Assembly: GCA_019635415.1 (NCBI GenBank)
Contig: JAHBZN010000002.1
Location: 806,001 to 870,000, forward strand
From: Ramlibacter sp.
Lineage (GTDB): Bacteria > Pseudomonadota > Gammaproteobacteria > Burkholderiales > Burkholderiaceae_C
DNA: 64,000 bases
Reading direction: 5' to 3'
Position numbers and translations under genes: made by a program. Below, piece by piece: positions 26,418 through 34,894 of the stretch (positions are counted from its first letter, which is position 1; each line of letters starts with the position of its first letter). The notes beneath the pieces were generated by a model. The model saw only the letters and a list, made by a program, of their open reading frames with translations. It had not been told where the DNA came from and did no database searches.

Positions 26418-26928
26418 GCAGGCACCACATGTGGACCTTGTCCACGAAGCCATCGCCCACGGCCACGGCCATGGGTTCCAGCCCGAAGCTTGTGAAGCCG
26501 CAACGTTCGTAGAGGTCCTGCGCGGCCTGGTTGCCCCGGGTGACCGTCAGTTGCACCAGGCGCACCCCTTCGCAAGTCCGCGCGTGGGCCAGCACAGCCT
26601 GCACCAGCGCCTGCCCCAGACCGAGCTTGCGGCAATGGGGTGCCACGTACATGCCGAACAGGGTGGTCTTGTGTCTCGCCTTCAGCCGCGCCTCACGCGA
26701 CAGACCGGCCACCGCGACCAGCTGGTCCTGATGCCAGGCACCGAAAATGCACTCCCCCTGCACCGTCGAACCCGACAGCCGCTGTTCCCACCATGTGATC
26801 GGCAAGCCGGCGCGCTCGGCGGCGCTGGTGGTGAAGGCGTCGGGGTGCTCCTCGTAGGCCCGCAGCATCAAAGCGCGGTACGGGGCGGCGTGGACGGGCG
26901 CCAGCCGCTGCACGCCAGGCGAAGGCAT
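26380..26928 (-). CDS. GNAT family N-acetyltransferase
   Basis: A 182-residue GCN5-related acetyltransferase. The acetyl-CoA site is seen as MYVAPHCRKLGLGQALVQA (motif A with its R/Q-x-x-G-x-G/A-like loop) and LQLTV-type strand LVQLTVTRGNQAAQDLYERCGF (motif B). The start at 26928 overlaps the DUF2164 stop by ATGA, so the two are an operon. Its 3' end overlaps xerD by 38 bases on the other strand. The acceptor substrate is not apparent; small amines and antibiotics or protein N-termini are typical for the family. Confidence 0.9.
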   Translation of the reverse strand: MPSPGVQRLAPVHAAPYRALMLRAYEEHPDAFTTSAAERAGLPITWWEQRLSGSTVQGECIFGAWHQDQLVAVAGLSREARLKARHKTTLFGMYVAPHCRKLGLGQALVQAVLAHARTCEGVRLVQLTVTRGNQAAQDLYERCGFTSFGLEPMAVAVGDGFVDKVHMWCLLNPGDDAGRATP

Positions 26929-27188
26929 CAGCGCTTGCCCCGCTGGCTCCAGTAGCGGAATTCGTCCTCGTGGATTTCCATGTCCACTTCCATCACGCGC
27001 ATCTGGAGCCGCTCCTGCACGTCGGCCACGGCCCGGTTGTAGATGCTGGGCCCGATCTCCTCCAGAAAGAAACCGAGCAGCGCGCCCGCCTGGATGTTGC
27101 CGATCTTCTGCTCCAGCTCTTCCAGAAAGTAGCGCTCGAGGGAGGTGATGGCTTCCTTGCGGACCTCTCTGGAAAGTTCGATGGCCAT
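26928..27188 (-). CDS. DUF2164 family protein
   Basis: A small 86-residue helical protein matching DUF2164 by its opening MAIELSREVRKEAITSLERYF, the centre GNIQAGALLGFFLEEIGPSIYNRAVADVQERL, and EVHEDEF-like EIHEDEFRYW at the end. Function is unknown for the family. It overlaps the GNAT gene (ATGA) and diverges from the radical SAM gene; a LexA-type box lies between the two, about 63 bases from this start, so it might share SOS control. Predicted cytoplasmic. Confidence 0.9.
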   Translation of the reverse strand: MAIELSREVRKEAITSLERYFLEELEQKIGNIQAGALLGFFLEEIGPSIYNRAVADVQERLQMRVMEVDMEIHEDEFRYWSQRGKR

Positions 27189-27252
27189 GGTGGTGCGATG
27201 CGTTGATGCGAGGCCCTGATTGTCCTCCAGCCTGTCCCTTGCTCTAAAAATA

Positions 27253-27268
27253 CTGTATAAATAAACAG
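27253..27268. promoter_or_regulatory. LexA (SOS) box upstream of the radical SAM gene
   Basis: The sequence TACTGTATAAATAAACAGTTA contains CTGT (27253-27256), eight bases, and ACAG (27265-27268). This is the exact CTGT-N8-ACAG pattern of proteobacterial LexA sites, set in an AT-rich island. It ends 32 bases before the radical SAM start at 27301 and 64 bases from the DUF2164 start, so LexA could repress either or both. Confidence 0.75.
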
Positions 27269-27300
27269 TTATCAGGCTTCACCCGCTTCCGGTCTTCAGC

Positions 27301-28389
27301 ATGGGCGATACCCACATTCCCCTCACAGCGATCAAAGGGCGCGGCGCGGCGTCGCGCCTCGCGCACCGCTTCGAGCCGCTGGACCGGGGGGCCTTTGACG
27401 ACGGCTGGGGCACGTTGCAGGACGGAGCCGCCGAGCGGGTGTCGGCACCCGTCACGCAGGTCACGTTCGAGGACGCCCGCAGCATCATCACGGGCAACGA
27501 TTCACCCGACATCTACTTCGATCATTCCATCAACCCCTATCGCGACTGCGAGCATGGCTGTGTGTATTGCTACGCAAGGCCCACGCACAGCTATCTGGGG
27601 TTGTCTCCGGGACTCGACTTTGAGACACGGCTGGTGGCCAAGCGCAACATTGCCGCGGTGTTGCGGCGCGAGCTCAACCGTCCCGGCTACCGTCCCACCA
27701 GCCTGGCGATCGGCACCGTGACCGACTGCTACCAGCCGGTGGAGCGCGAGCTGCGGCTGACCCGATCGGTGATCGAACTGTTCAACGAGACCAGCCATCC
27801 CTTCGGTCTTGTGACCAAATCCAGCGGTGTCGAGCGTGATCTGGACCTGATCGCGCCGATGGCGGCGCGTCGCCTCGCGGCGGTCTACATCACGATCACC
27901 ACGCTGGATGGTGAGTTGGCCCGCAAGCTGGAGCCGCGGGCGGCCGCACCGCACCGGCGCCTGCGCACCGTGCGCGCGCTGGCCGAGCAGGGCGTGCCGG
28001 TGGGGGTGAGCGTGGCGCCTCAAATCCCGTTCGTCAACGAAGACATGGAACAGGTCCTGGAGGCGGCCTGGGAGGCCGGCGCGCGCAGCGCCTTCTACAC
28101 GGTGTTGCGGCTGCCCTGGGAGGTGTCGCCGCTGTTTCGGGAATGGCTGGGCCTGCACTACCCGCAGCGCGCCGACCGGGTGATGGCGCGCGTCCACGAC
28201 ATGCGGGGTGGCAAGGACTACGACGCCGATTTCGCGACGCGCATGAAGGGCGGCGGACTCTGGGCGGACCTGATCCGCCAGCGTTTTGACAAGGCCTGCC
28301 GTCGCCTGGGCTTCAACCGCGAGCGCTTCGTGCTGGACACCAGCGCGTTCCGCCGGCCCGGGGCCGAAGGCCAGCACAAGCTGTTCTGA
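27301..28389 (+). CDS. PA0069-type radical SAM protein (SplB/COG1533 family)
   Basis: A 362-residue radical S-adenosylmethionine enzyme. The cluster motif CEHGCVYCYAR (C-x3-C-x2-C, about residues 83-90) lies in the conserved NPYRDCEHGCVYCYARPTH of the PA0069 group, which belongs to the same COG as spore photoproduct lyase. No function has been shown for this group to my knowledge. The perfect LexA box just upstream suggests DNA-damage induction, consistent with PA0069 being reported in the Pseudomonas aeruginosa LexA regulon (from memory). A tentative role in DNA or nucleotide repair follows. It stands alone and converges with the 28411 gene. Confidence 0.92.
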   Translation: MGDTHIPLTAIKGRGAASRLAHRFEPLDRGAFDDGWGTLQDGAAERVSAPVTQVTFEDARSIITGNDSPDIYFDHSINPYRDCEHGCVYCYARPTHSYLGLSPGLDFETRLVAKRNIAAVLRRELNRPGYRPTSLAIGTVTDCYQPVERELRLTRSVIELFNETSHPFGLVTKSSGVERDLDLIAPMAARRLAAVYITITTLDGELARKLEPRAAAPHRRLRTVRALAEQGVPVGVSVAPQIPFVNEDMEQVLEAAWEAGARSAFYTVLRLPWEVSPLFREWLGLHYPQRADRVMARVHDMRGGKDYDADFATRMKGGGLWADLIRQRFDKACRRLGFNRERFVLDTSAFRRPGAEGQHKLF

Positions 28390-28412
28390 GCGCCCGCCGC
28401 CTGGGGGCGCTC
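28388..28412. terminator. bidirectional hairpin between convergent genes
   Basis: GAGCGCCC (28388-28395) and GGGCGCTC (28405-28412) form a perfect 8-bp stem with a 9-base loop. The arms overlap the stop codons of the radical SAM gene and the convergent membrane-protein gene. There is no clear U-tract on either strand, so it may block convergent transcripts only partly. Confidence 0.45.
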
Positions 28413-28986
28413 AGACCCAGGTCTTGAGCAGCGAAGGGAACAGCCAGCTCGCGGCAGCCACGCAGGCGCCACCACCGAGGACCAGCGCGGCCAGGTTGAC
28501 CCGTAGTTGCCGCGCCACCGACATGCGCTTGACCGGTACCTGCCGCAGCCACATCAGCGGCAGCAGGGCCAGCAAGGGCAGCGCGACCATGAGCTGCCAT
28601 GACACCCAGGGGCCGTGCCACAGGCTGGCCAGCCCGCGGTCGGCCTGGGAAGGGTCGGGCAGCAGGCCGCGTGACCAGGCCTGCGCCGCTGCCCATGCCG
28701 CTGCCAGAAGCAGCAGGAACACCACGGTCTTGAGGGTATTGCCCCAGGCCAGCAGGCCCAACAGCAGGGCGGCAAGTCCGCCCGCCAGAATGGCGAGCGC
28801 CGCGCTGTCCAGCAGGGGAGGCAGGCCCGCGCTGCCCGCGATGGCCAGCCACAGCGGCGCGTTGCAGGCCAGGCCGACCCACAGGCTGGTCAGCAGGATC
28901 ACCCACCCCGGGTGGAACGACACGCGCGTTTCACCCGGCTCGAACAGCGAGGCGTAGCCGGTGGAACGGAACAGTTTGAGCGCCAT
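28411..28986 (-). CDS. stand-alone EptA N-terminal-like membrane domain (candidate)
   Basis: A 191-residue membrane protein with about five hydrophobic segments. The layout (FHPGWVILLTSLWVGLACNAPLW, then NTLKTVVFLLLLAAAW, then ALPLLALLPLMWLRQVPVKRMS and a last segment LVLGGGACVAAASWLF) resembles the N-terminal domain of lipid A phosphoethanolamine transferases (DUF1705). The periplasmic sulfatase-like catalytic domain that should follow is missing: the frame ends after LLKTWV and no continuation is seen. It may be a relic or an independently used membrane domain. I am not certain of the family; Pfam comparison would settle it. Confidence 0.5.
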   Translation of the reverse strand: MALKLFRSTGYASLFEPGETRVSFHPGWVILLTSLWVGLACNAPLWLAIAGSAGLPPLLDSAALAILAGGLAALLLGLLAWGNTLKTVVFLLLLAAAWAAAQAWSRGLLPDPSQADRGLASLWHGPWVSWQLMVALPLLALLPLMWLRQVPVKRMSVARQLRVNLAALVLGGGACVAAASWLFPSLLKTWV

Positions 28987-29046
28987 GGCGCGACATTGTG
29001 CGCCGAAATGGTGTGCGTTCCTACCCCTTTTGAGGGCCCGCCGTCC

Positions 29047-30186
29047 TCAGGCGTTGAAGAAGTTCTTCAGCTTGTCGGTCCAGCTGTCGCTGCCCGGGGA
29101 GTGCTTGGCGCCGCCCTTGCGGATGGACTCGTCCAGCTCCTTGAGCAGTTTGCGCTGGTGCTCGGTGAGCTTGACCGGCGTCTCCACGGTGATGTGGCAA
29201 TACAGATCGCCGGGGTAGCTGGCCCGCACGCCCTTGATGCCCTTGCCGCGCAGCCGGAACTGCTTGCCGGCCTGGGTGCCTTCGGGGATGTCGATCGCCG
29301 CCTTGCCGGCCAGGGTGGGCACGTCGATCTCGCCACCCAGCGCGGCCGTGGTGAAGCTGATCGGCACGGCGCAGTGCAGGTCGTCGCCATCGCGCTCGAA
29401 GATGTCGTGCTTCTTGAGCCGGATCTCGATGTAGAGGTCGCCGGGCGGTCCGCCGTTGGTGCCGGGCTCGCCGTTGCCGGCGCTGCGGATGCGCATGCCG
29501 TCGTCGATGCCGGCAGGGATCTTCACTTCCAGCGTCTTCTGCTTCTTGATCTTGCCCTGGCCGTGGCAGGCGGTGCAGGGCTCGGGAATGATCTTGCCCG
29601 TGCCGCGGCACTGCGGGCAGGTCTGCTGAACGCTGAAAAAGCCCTGGCGCATCTGCACCGCGCCCTGGCCGTGGCAGGTGGTGCAGACGATGGCCTTGGT
29701 GCCCGGCTTGGCGCCGCTGCCATGGCAGGTGTCGCAGTCGTCCCAGCTCGGAATGCGGATCTGGGCCTCCTTGCCGTGGGCGGCTTCCTCGAGCGTGACT
29801 TCCATGGCGTAGCTCAGGTCGCTGCCGCGGTAGACCTGCCGGCCGCCCTGGCCGCGCCCGCGGCCGCCACCGAAGACATCGCCAAAGATGTCGCCAAACG
29901 CCTCGGCAAAGCCGCCGAAGCCTTCGGCACCCGGTCCGCCCCGCATGTTGGGGTCCACGCCCGCGTGGCCGTACTGGTCGTACGCGGCGCGCTTGGCCGG
30001 GTCGGACAGCATCTCGTAGGCCTCCTTGGCCTCCTTGAACTTGACCTCGGCTTCCTTGCCCGCGTCGCCCTGGTTGCGGTCAGGGTGGTGCTTCATCGCG
30101 AGTTTGCGATAAGCCTTCTTGATCTCTTCCTCGCTGGCGTTCTTGGGAACGCCGAGGATCTCGTAAAAGTCGCGTTTGGTAGCCAT
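29047..30186 (-). CDS. dnaJ: chaperone protein DnaJ
   Basis: The Hsp40 partner of DnaK: it captures unfolded clients and stimulates DnaK ATP hydrolysis. The 379-residue product has the J domain with the HPD motif ([10 protein letters not shown]), a Gly/Phe-rich stretch ([19 protein letters not shown]), and the four zinc-binding motifs [24 protein letters not shown] and CTACHGQG. These are followed by the substrate-binding domain. It lies 95 bases downstream of dnaK, but a strong terminator-like hairpin at 30210-30253 separates them, so its expression depends on read-through or an internal promoter. Confidence 0.98.
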   Translation of the reverse strand: MATKRDFYEILGVPKNASEEEIKKAYRKLAMKHHPDRNQGDAGKEAEVKFKEAKEAYEMLSDPAKRAAYDQYGHAGVDPNMRGGPGAEGFGGFAEAFGDIFGDVFGGGRGRGQGGRQVYRGSDLSYAMEVTLEEAAHGKEAQIRIPSWDDCDTCHGSGAKPGTKAIVCTTCHGQGAVQMRQGFFSVQQTCPQCRGTGKIIPEPCTACHGQGKIKKQKTLEVKIPAGIDDGMRIRSAGNGEPGTNGGPPGDLYIEIRLKKHDIFERDGDDLHCAVPISFTTAALGGEIDVPTLAGKAAIDIPEGTQAGKQFRLRGKGIKGVRASYPGDLYCHITVETPVKLTEHQRKLLKELDESIRKGGAKHSPGSDSWTDKLKNFFNA

Positions 30187-30209
30187 GTTGTTCCGTCAGC
30201 CAATGGGGC

Positions 30210-30253
30210 AAAAAAGCCGCGCAGGCCAGTGTGGGGGACTGGGCCGGCGCGGC
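30210..30253 (-). terminator. intrinsic terminator or attenuator between dnaK and dnaJ
   Basis: On the minus strand a 5' arm GCCGCGCCGGCCCAGT and a 3' arm ACTGGCCTGCGCGGC pair almost completely (one mismatch, one bulge) around CCCCCAC, and TTTTTTG follows. It should end most dnaK transcripts and leave a fraction to read through into dnaJ, setting the DnaK:DnaJ ratio. Confidence 0.8.
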
Positions 30254-30281
30254 GGGGCAATGAGGCGCCTGGCGCCGGTCA

Positions 30282-32210
<1,929 letters not shown>

Positions 32211-32248
32211 TGTGTTGCTCCTGCAATGTCAGATTCAGATGTGGGTTA

Positions 32249-32275
32249 CTTGTGGATAAGTCGGATCGTTTCAAG
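32249..32275 (-). promoter_or_regulatory. sigma32-like promoter upstream of dnaK (weaker)
   Basis: On the minus strand, CTTGAAA (32275-32269) is the exact heat-shock -35 core. After 13 bases there is CCACAAG (32255-32249), a weaker match to the CCCCAT -10. It would give dnaK its own start within the grpE-dnaK gap. Confidence 0.5.
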
Positions 32276-32286
32276 CCCGGCGCGCG

Positions 32287-32859
32287 TCATTTCGGCGCGG
32301 CCACCGTGACCAGGGCCGGCCGCAGAATGCGCTCGGCAATCAGGTAGCCTTTTTGCAGCACGTTGACCACGGTGTTGGCTTCCTGGTCGGCCGGCACCAT
32401 GGAGATGGCCTGGTGCTGATGCGGATCGAACTTGCTGCCCACGTCCGGGTTGATCTCGAGCACCTTGTTGCGTTCGAGCGCGCTCTTGAGCTGGCGCAGC
32501 GTGGCTTCGGCGCCTTCGCGGATCTGCTCGGGCGTGGCGTCCTGGATGGCCAGGCCCGCTTCGAGGCTGTCGGTCACGGGCAGCAGGCTGTCGGCGAAGG
32601 ACTCCACGGCGAACTTGCGGGCCTTGGTGATTTCTTCCTCGGCGCGGCGGCGGGCGTTTTCGGCCTCGGCCTTGGCGCGCAGGAACTGGTCCGCCAGGTC
32701 GGCGTTCTTGGCCTGCAGCAGGGCCAGCTCCGCCTGGGCCGCGCTCAGCGCGTCGGCTTCATTGGCGGCGGCCGCGGCCTCGAGTTCTTCAGGGCTCATG
32801 GGCGTGTCCGGGTCGATCTGACCGGGTTGCTGGGGGTCTTGAGGTTGGTTGTCGCTCAT
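32287..32859 (-). CDS. grpE: nucleotide exchange factor GrpE
   Basis: GrpE releases ADP from DnaK and acts as a thermosensor of the chaperone cycle. The 190-residue product has a long N-terminal coiled-coil ([37 protein letters not shown]) and the conserved beta-domain containing [20 protein letters not shown], followed by [24 protein letters not shown]. The start at 32859 is the first ATG and lies 30-38 bases downstream of a sigma32-like promoter. It heads the grpE-dnaK-dnaJ cluster. Confidence 0.98.
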   Translation of the reverse strand: MSDNQPQDPQQPGQIDPDTPMSPEELEAAAAANEADALSAAQAELALLQAKNADLADQFLRAKAEAENARRRAEEEITKARKFAVESFADSLLPVTDSLEAGLAIQDATPEQIREGAEATLRQLKSALERNKVLEINPDVGSKFDPHQHQAISMVPADQEANTVVNVLQKGYLIAERILRPALVTVAAPK

Positions 32860-32896
32860 TCCGGGATAACTTTTGTCTGGTAGGGCTGCAAGGCAG

Positions 32897-32922
32897 CTTG
32901 GGGCCCAGAAGCCCTTTTCAAG
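32897..32922 (-). promoter_or_regulatory. sigma32 (heat-shock) promoter of grpE
   Basis: On the minus strand, CTTGAAA (32922-32916) is followed after 12 bases by CCCCAAG (32903-32897), close to the RpoH consensus CTTGAAA-N11-14-CCCCATNT. Transcription should start near 32890, about 30 bases upstream of the grpE ATG. The -35 lies just after the HxlR-type regulator stop codon (32932). Confidence 0.75.
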
Positions 32923-32931
32923 GCAGGGGCT

Positions 32932-33279
32932 TCAGATTTCGGCGTGGCCGGCGTCGGTGGCCCACCCGGTGGCCCAGTGATTCAGGGGTTTCAGGTGGCG
33001 CAGCAGGTCGAGGCCCAGCGGGGTGAGAGTGTAGCCGTCCTCGCCCGACGCCAGCAGCCGCGCGTCGCGCAGTTCGCGCAACCGGTCGTTGAGCACCGAT
33101 GGCGACATGTCGCCGCAACTGGCGCGCAGCAGCCGAAAGCTCTGGGCGTGCCCGTCGCGCAGCTCCCAGAGCACGCGCAGCGCGCCGCGCCGGCCCAGCA
33201 GGTCCAGCAGCGCCATCACGGGGCGGCCGGTGGTGGAGCCGCGCACGGGCCGGCCGGGCAGGGGAGCGGGAGAGGTCAT
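32932..33279 (-). CDS. HxlR-family winged-helix regulator (1)
   Basis: A 115-residue one-domain regulator of the HxlR type. The core is GALRVLWELRDGHAQSFRLLRASC, SPSVLNDRLRELRDARLLASGEDGYTLTPLGLDLL, i.e. a winged helix with recognition helix SPSVLNDRLREL. It diverges from the carboxymuconolactone decarboxylase-like gene at 33398. Two large palindromes lie between them and are likely its operators. Its paralogue at 36137 shares the VLWxLxDGHAQxFRLLxxS block. No clear Shine-Dalgarno precedes the ATG at 33279; a later Met (MALLDLL) is a possible start. Confidence 0.85.
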   Translation of the reverse strand: MTSPAPLPGRPVRGSTTGRPVMALLDLLGRRGALRVLWELRDGHAQSFRLLRASCGDMSPSVLNDRLRELRDARLLASGEDGYTLTPLGLDLLRHLKPLNHWATGWATDAGHAEI

Positions 33280-33321
33280 CGACTTATTGTATTTGCAGTG
33301 TCTGTCTGATGGGCGACATGC

Positions 33322-33370
33322 GCTACGGAATCCGTAGCATTAAAGTGAGATCGCTACGGATTTCGTAGCG
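33322..33370. promoter_or_regulatory. paired palindromic operators between HxlR gene and CMD gene
   Basis: GCTACGGAATCCGTAGC (33322-33338) is a perfect palindrome with 8-bp arms. CGCTACGGATTTCGTAGCG (33352-33370) has 7-bp perfect arms around five bases. Both contain GCTAC-N7-GTAGC, and their centres are about 31 bp apart, close to three helical turns. They lie 28 bases upstream of the CMD-like gene start (33398) and about 43 bases from the HxlR start. Confidence 0.75.
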
Positions 33371-33397
33371 CATCCTGACCGAATGACAAGGACTACC

Positions 33398-33976
33398 ATG
33401 GACTTAAATGAAAAAATCGCTCCGCCACCACCCCGCATCCTCCCGCTGGAGCCGCCGTTCACCCCCGAGATGCAGGCGTTGCTGACAAAGATCACGCCGC
33501 CTGCCGCGCCCAGCATCCTGGCGCTGCTTCGCACCCTGGCCCACCACCCGGACCTGGCCGAGCGCATGGCCGGCTGGGGCGGCTTTCTGCTGGGCCGGCG
33601 GGCCACGCTGAGCCTGCGCGACCGCGAGGTGGTGATCAACCGCGTCTGCGCCCGTTGTGGCGCCGAGTACGAGTGGGGGGTGCACGTGGCCGCCTTTGGC
33701 CAGGCCGCCGGCTTTGACGCGGCGCAGAACCGGGCCATCGTCGACCCGTCAGCCGACGACAGCGCGCTCACGCCGCGCGACCGCCTGCTGGTGCAGATGG
33801 TGGACGAGCTGCACGACCGCGCCACGGTGAGTGACACCCTGTGGCCTGCGCTGGCCGAGCTCTGGACGCCGCCGCAACTCATCGAGCTGCTGATGCTCGC
33901 GGGCTGGTACCACGCGATCAGCTACGTCTGCAATGCCTTGCGGGTGCCGCCGGAGGACTGGGCGGCGCGCTGGTGA
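33398..33976 (+). CDS. carboxymuconolactone decarboxylase (CMD/AhpD-like) family protein
   Basis: A 192-residue all-helical protein of the CMD family. The conserved segment VVINRVCARCGAEYEWGVHVAAFG carries a Cys, Glu and His in the usual C-x2-x-E-x2-x-H layout (one Cys rather than the CxxC of AhpD). It may be an antioxidant, a lyase of gamma-lactone rings, or a thiol enzyme. The ATG at 33398 is chosen over one five codons upstream because AAGGA lies five bases before it. It diverges from an HxlR regulator, and paired palindromes just upstream suggest redox- or substrate-responsive control. Confidence 0.87.
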   Translation: MDLNEKIAPPPPRILPLEPPFTPEMQALLTKITPPAAPSILALLRTLAHHPDLAERMAGWGGFLLGRRATLSLRDREVVINRVCARCGAEYEWGVHVAAFGQAAGFDAAQNRAIVDPSADDSALTPRDRLLVQMVDELHDRATVSDTLWPALAELWTPPQLIELLMLAGWYHAISYVCNALRVPPEDWAARW

Positions 33977-34021
33977 TCGGGCCGGCGAACCGGTATTCTC
34001 CGGGGCCCAAGGAGAAAGCAG

Positions 34022-34402
34022 ATGGCAAGACGACTGATCAGCTCGGGTTCCACCTTCGAGCAGGAGATGGGCTACTCGCGCGCGGTGGTGGATGGCGAGT
34101 GGGTGTTCGTGTCGGGCACCACGGGCTTCGACTACAGCACCATGACCATTGCCGACGGCGTGGTGGCCCAGGCCGAGCAGTGCTTCAGGAACATCGAGTC
34201 CGCGCTGCAGCAGGCGGGGTCGAGCCTGCGCGACGTGGTGCGGGTGACCTATGTGCTGCCCGACGCGAAGGAGTTTCCGGCCTGCTGGCCGGTGATGCGC
34301 AAGTACCTCGGTGAGGTGCGGCCGGCGGCGATGATGATTTCCGCCGGTCTGGCCGACGAGCGCATGCGCATCGAGATCGAGGTCACCGCCCGCAAGCCGT
34401 GA
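34022..34402 (+). CDS. RidA family (YjgF/YER057c/UK114) protein
   Basis: A 126-residue RidA-fold trimer subunit. Archetypal RidA hydrolyses reactive enamine/imine intermediates of PLP enzymes. The motif GYSRAVVDGEWVFVSGTTGFDYSTM and the catalytic-type Arg in GEVRPAAMMISAGLADERMRIEIEV are present, so deaminase activity is likely. This sequence looks like a RidA subfamily member (the -SGTTGFD- form) rather than canonical RidA. The ATG follows AAGGAGA at a good distance. It comes 45 bases after the CMD-like gene and probably shares its transcript; it converges with the FKBP gene. Confidence 0.92.
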   Translation: MARRLISSGSTFEQEMGYSRAVVDGEWVFVSGTTGFDYSTMTIADGVVAQAEQCFRNIESALQQAGSSLRDVVRVTYVLPDAKEFPACWPVMRKYLGEVRPAAMMISAGLADERMRIEIEVTARKP

Positions 34403-34463
34403 AGCTGGTGCGGGTGGGCTGAGACGGCTCAGAAGCCGCCGGGCCGCCCCTAGGCGGCTGAAG

Positions 34464-34508
34464 CCCCCTCGGGTAGGCAGCGCAGCCACGAAGGGGCCCG
34501 CGTGGGGG
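34464..34508. repeat. dispersed repeat family 2, intergenic copy
   Basis: CCCCCTCGGG followed by about 20 bases, then CGAAGGGGCC and GCGTGGGGG. The same layout occurs at 37944-37987. A preceding hairpin, GCCGCC (34443-34448) with GGCGGC (34453-34458), lies next to it between the convergent RidA and FKBP genes. It probably helps end transcription from both sides. Confidence 0.5.
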
Positions 34509-34513
34509 CCGCG

Positions 34514-34864
34514 TCAGTGCGCGTCGAGCAGCTCGACGTCGAACTTGAGCGTGGCGTTGGGCGGAATCACGCCGCCGGCGCCGCGCGCGCCATAGCCCAG
34601 CGCCGCCGGGATGATCAGCGTGCGCTTGCCGCCGATCTTCATGCCGGCCACGCCTTCGTCCCAGCCCTTGATGACCATGCCGGCGCCCAGCGAGAAAGCG
34701 AACGGGTCGTTGCGGTCGCGGCTGGAGTCGAACTTGGCGCCCTGCACGCCGTCGTTGTAGAGCCAGCCGGTGTAATGCACATGCACGTGCTGGCCGGGGC
34801 GGGCTTCGGCGCCGGTGCCCACGGTGGTGTCTTCGTATTGCAGGCCGGAGGGGGAGGTGATCAT
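34514..34864 (-). CDS. FKBP-type peptidyl-prolyl cis-trans isomerase
   Basis: A 116-residue single-domain FKBP that speeds proline isomerisation during folding. The signature blocks VHVHYTGWLYNDGVQGAKFDSSRDR, FSLGAGMVIKGWDEGVAGMKIGGKR and LIIPAALGYGARGAGGVIPPNATL contain the active-site aromatic and acidic residues. No signal peptide is seen, so it should be cytoplasmic. It follows the fumarylacetoacetase-family gene with a 30-base gap and ends in a repeat-bearing gap opposite RidA. Its link to the neighbouring aromatic catabolism, if any, is not evident. Confidence 0.95.
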   Translation of the reverse strand: MITSPSGLQYEDTTVGTGAEARPGQHVHVHYTGWLYNDGVQGAKFDSSRDRNDPFAFSLGAGMVIKGWDEGVAGMKIGGKRTLIIPAALGYGARGAGGVIPPNATLKFDVELLDAH

Positions 34865-34894
34865 GGAAATTCCTTGGATGAATGGGTTGCGGCG

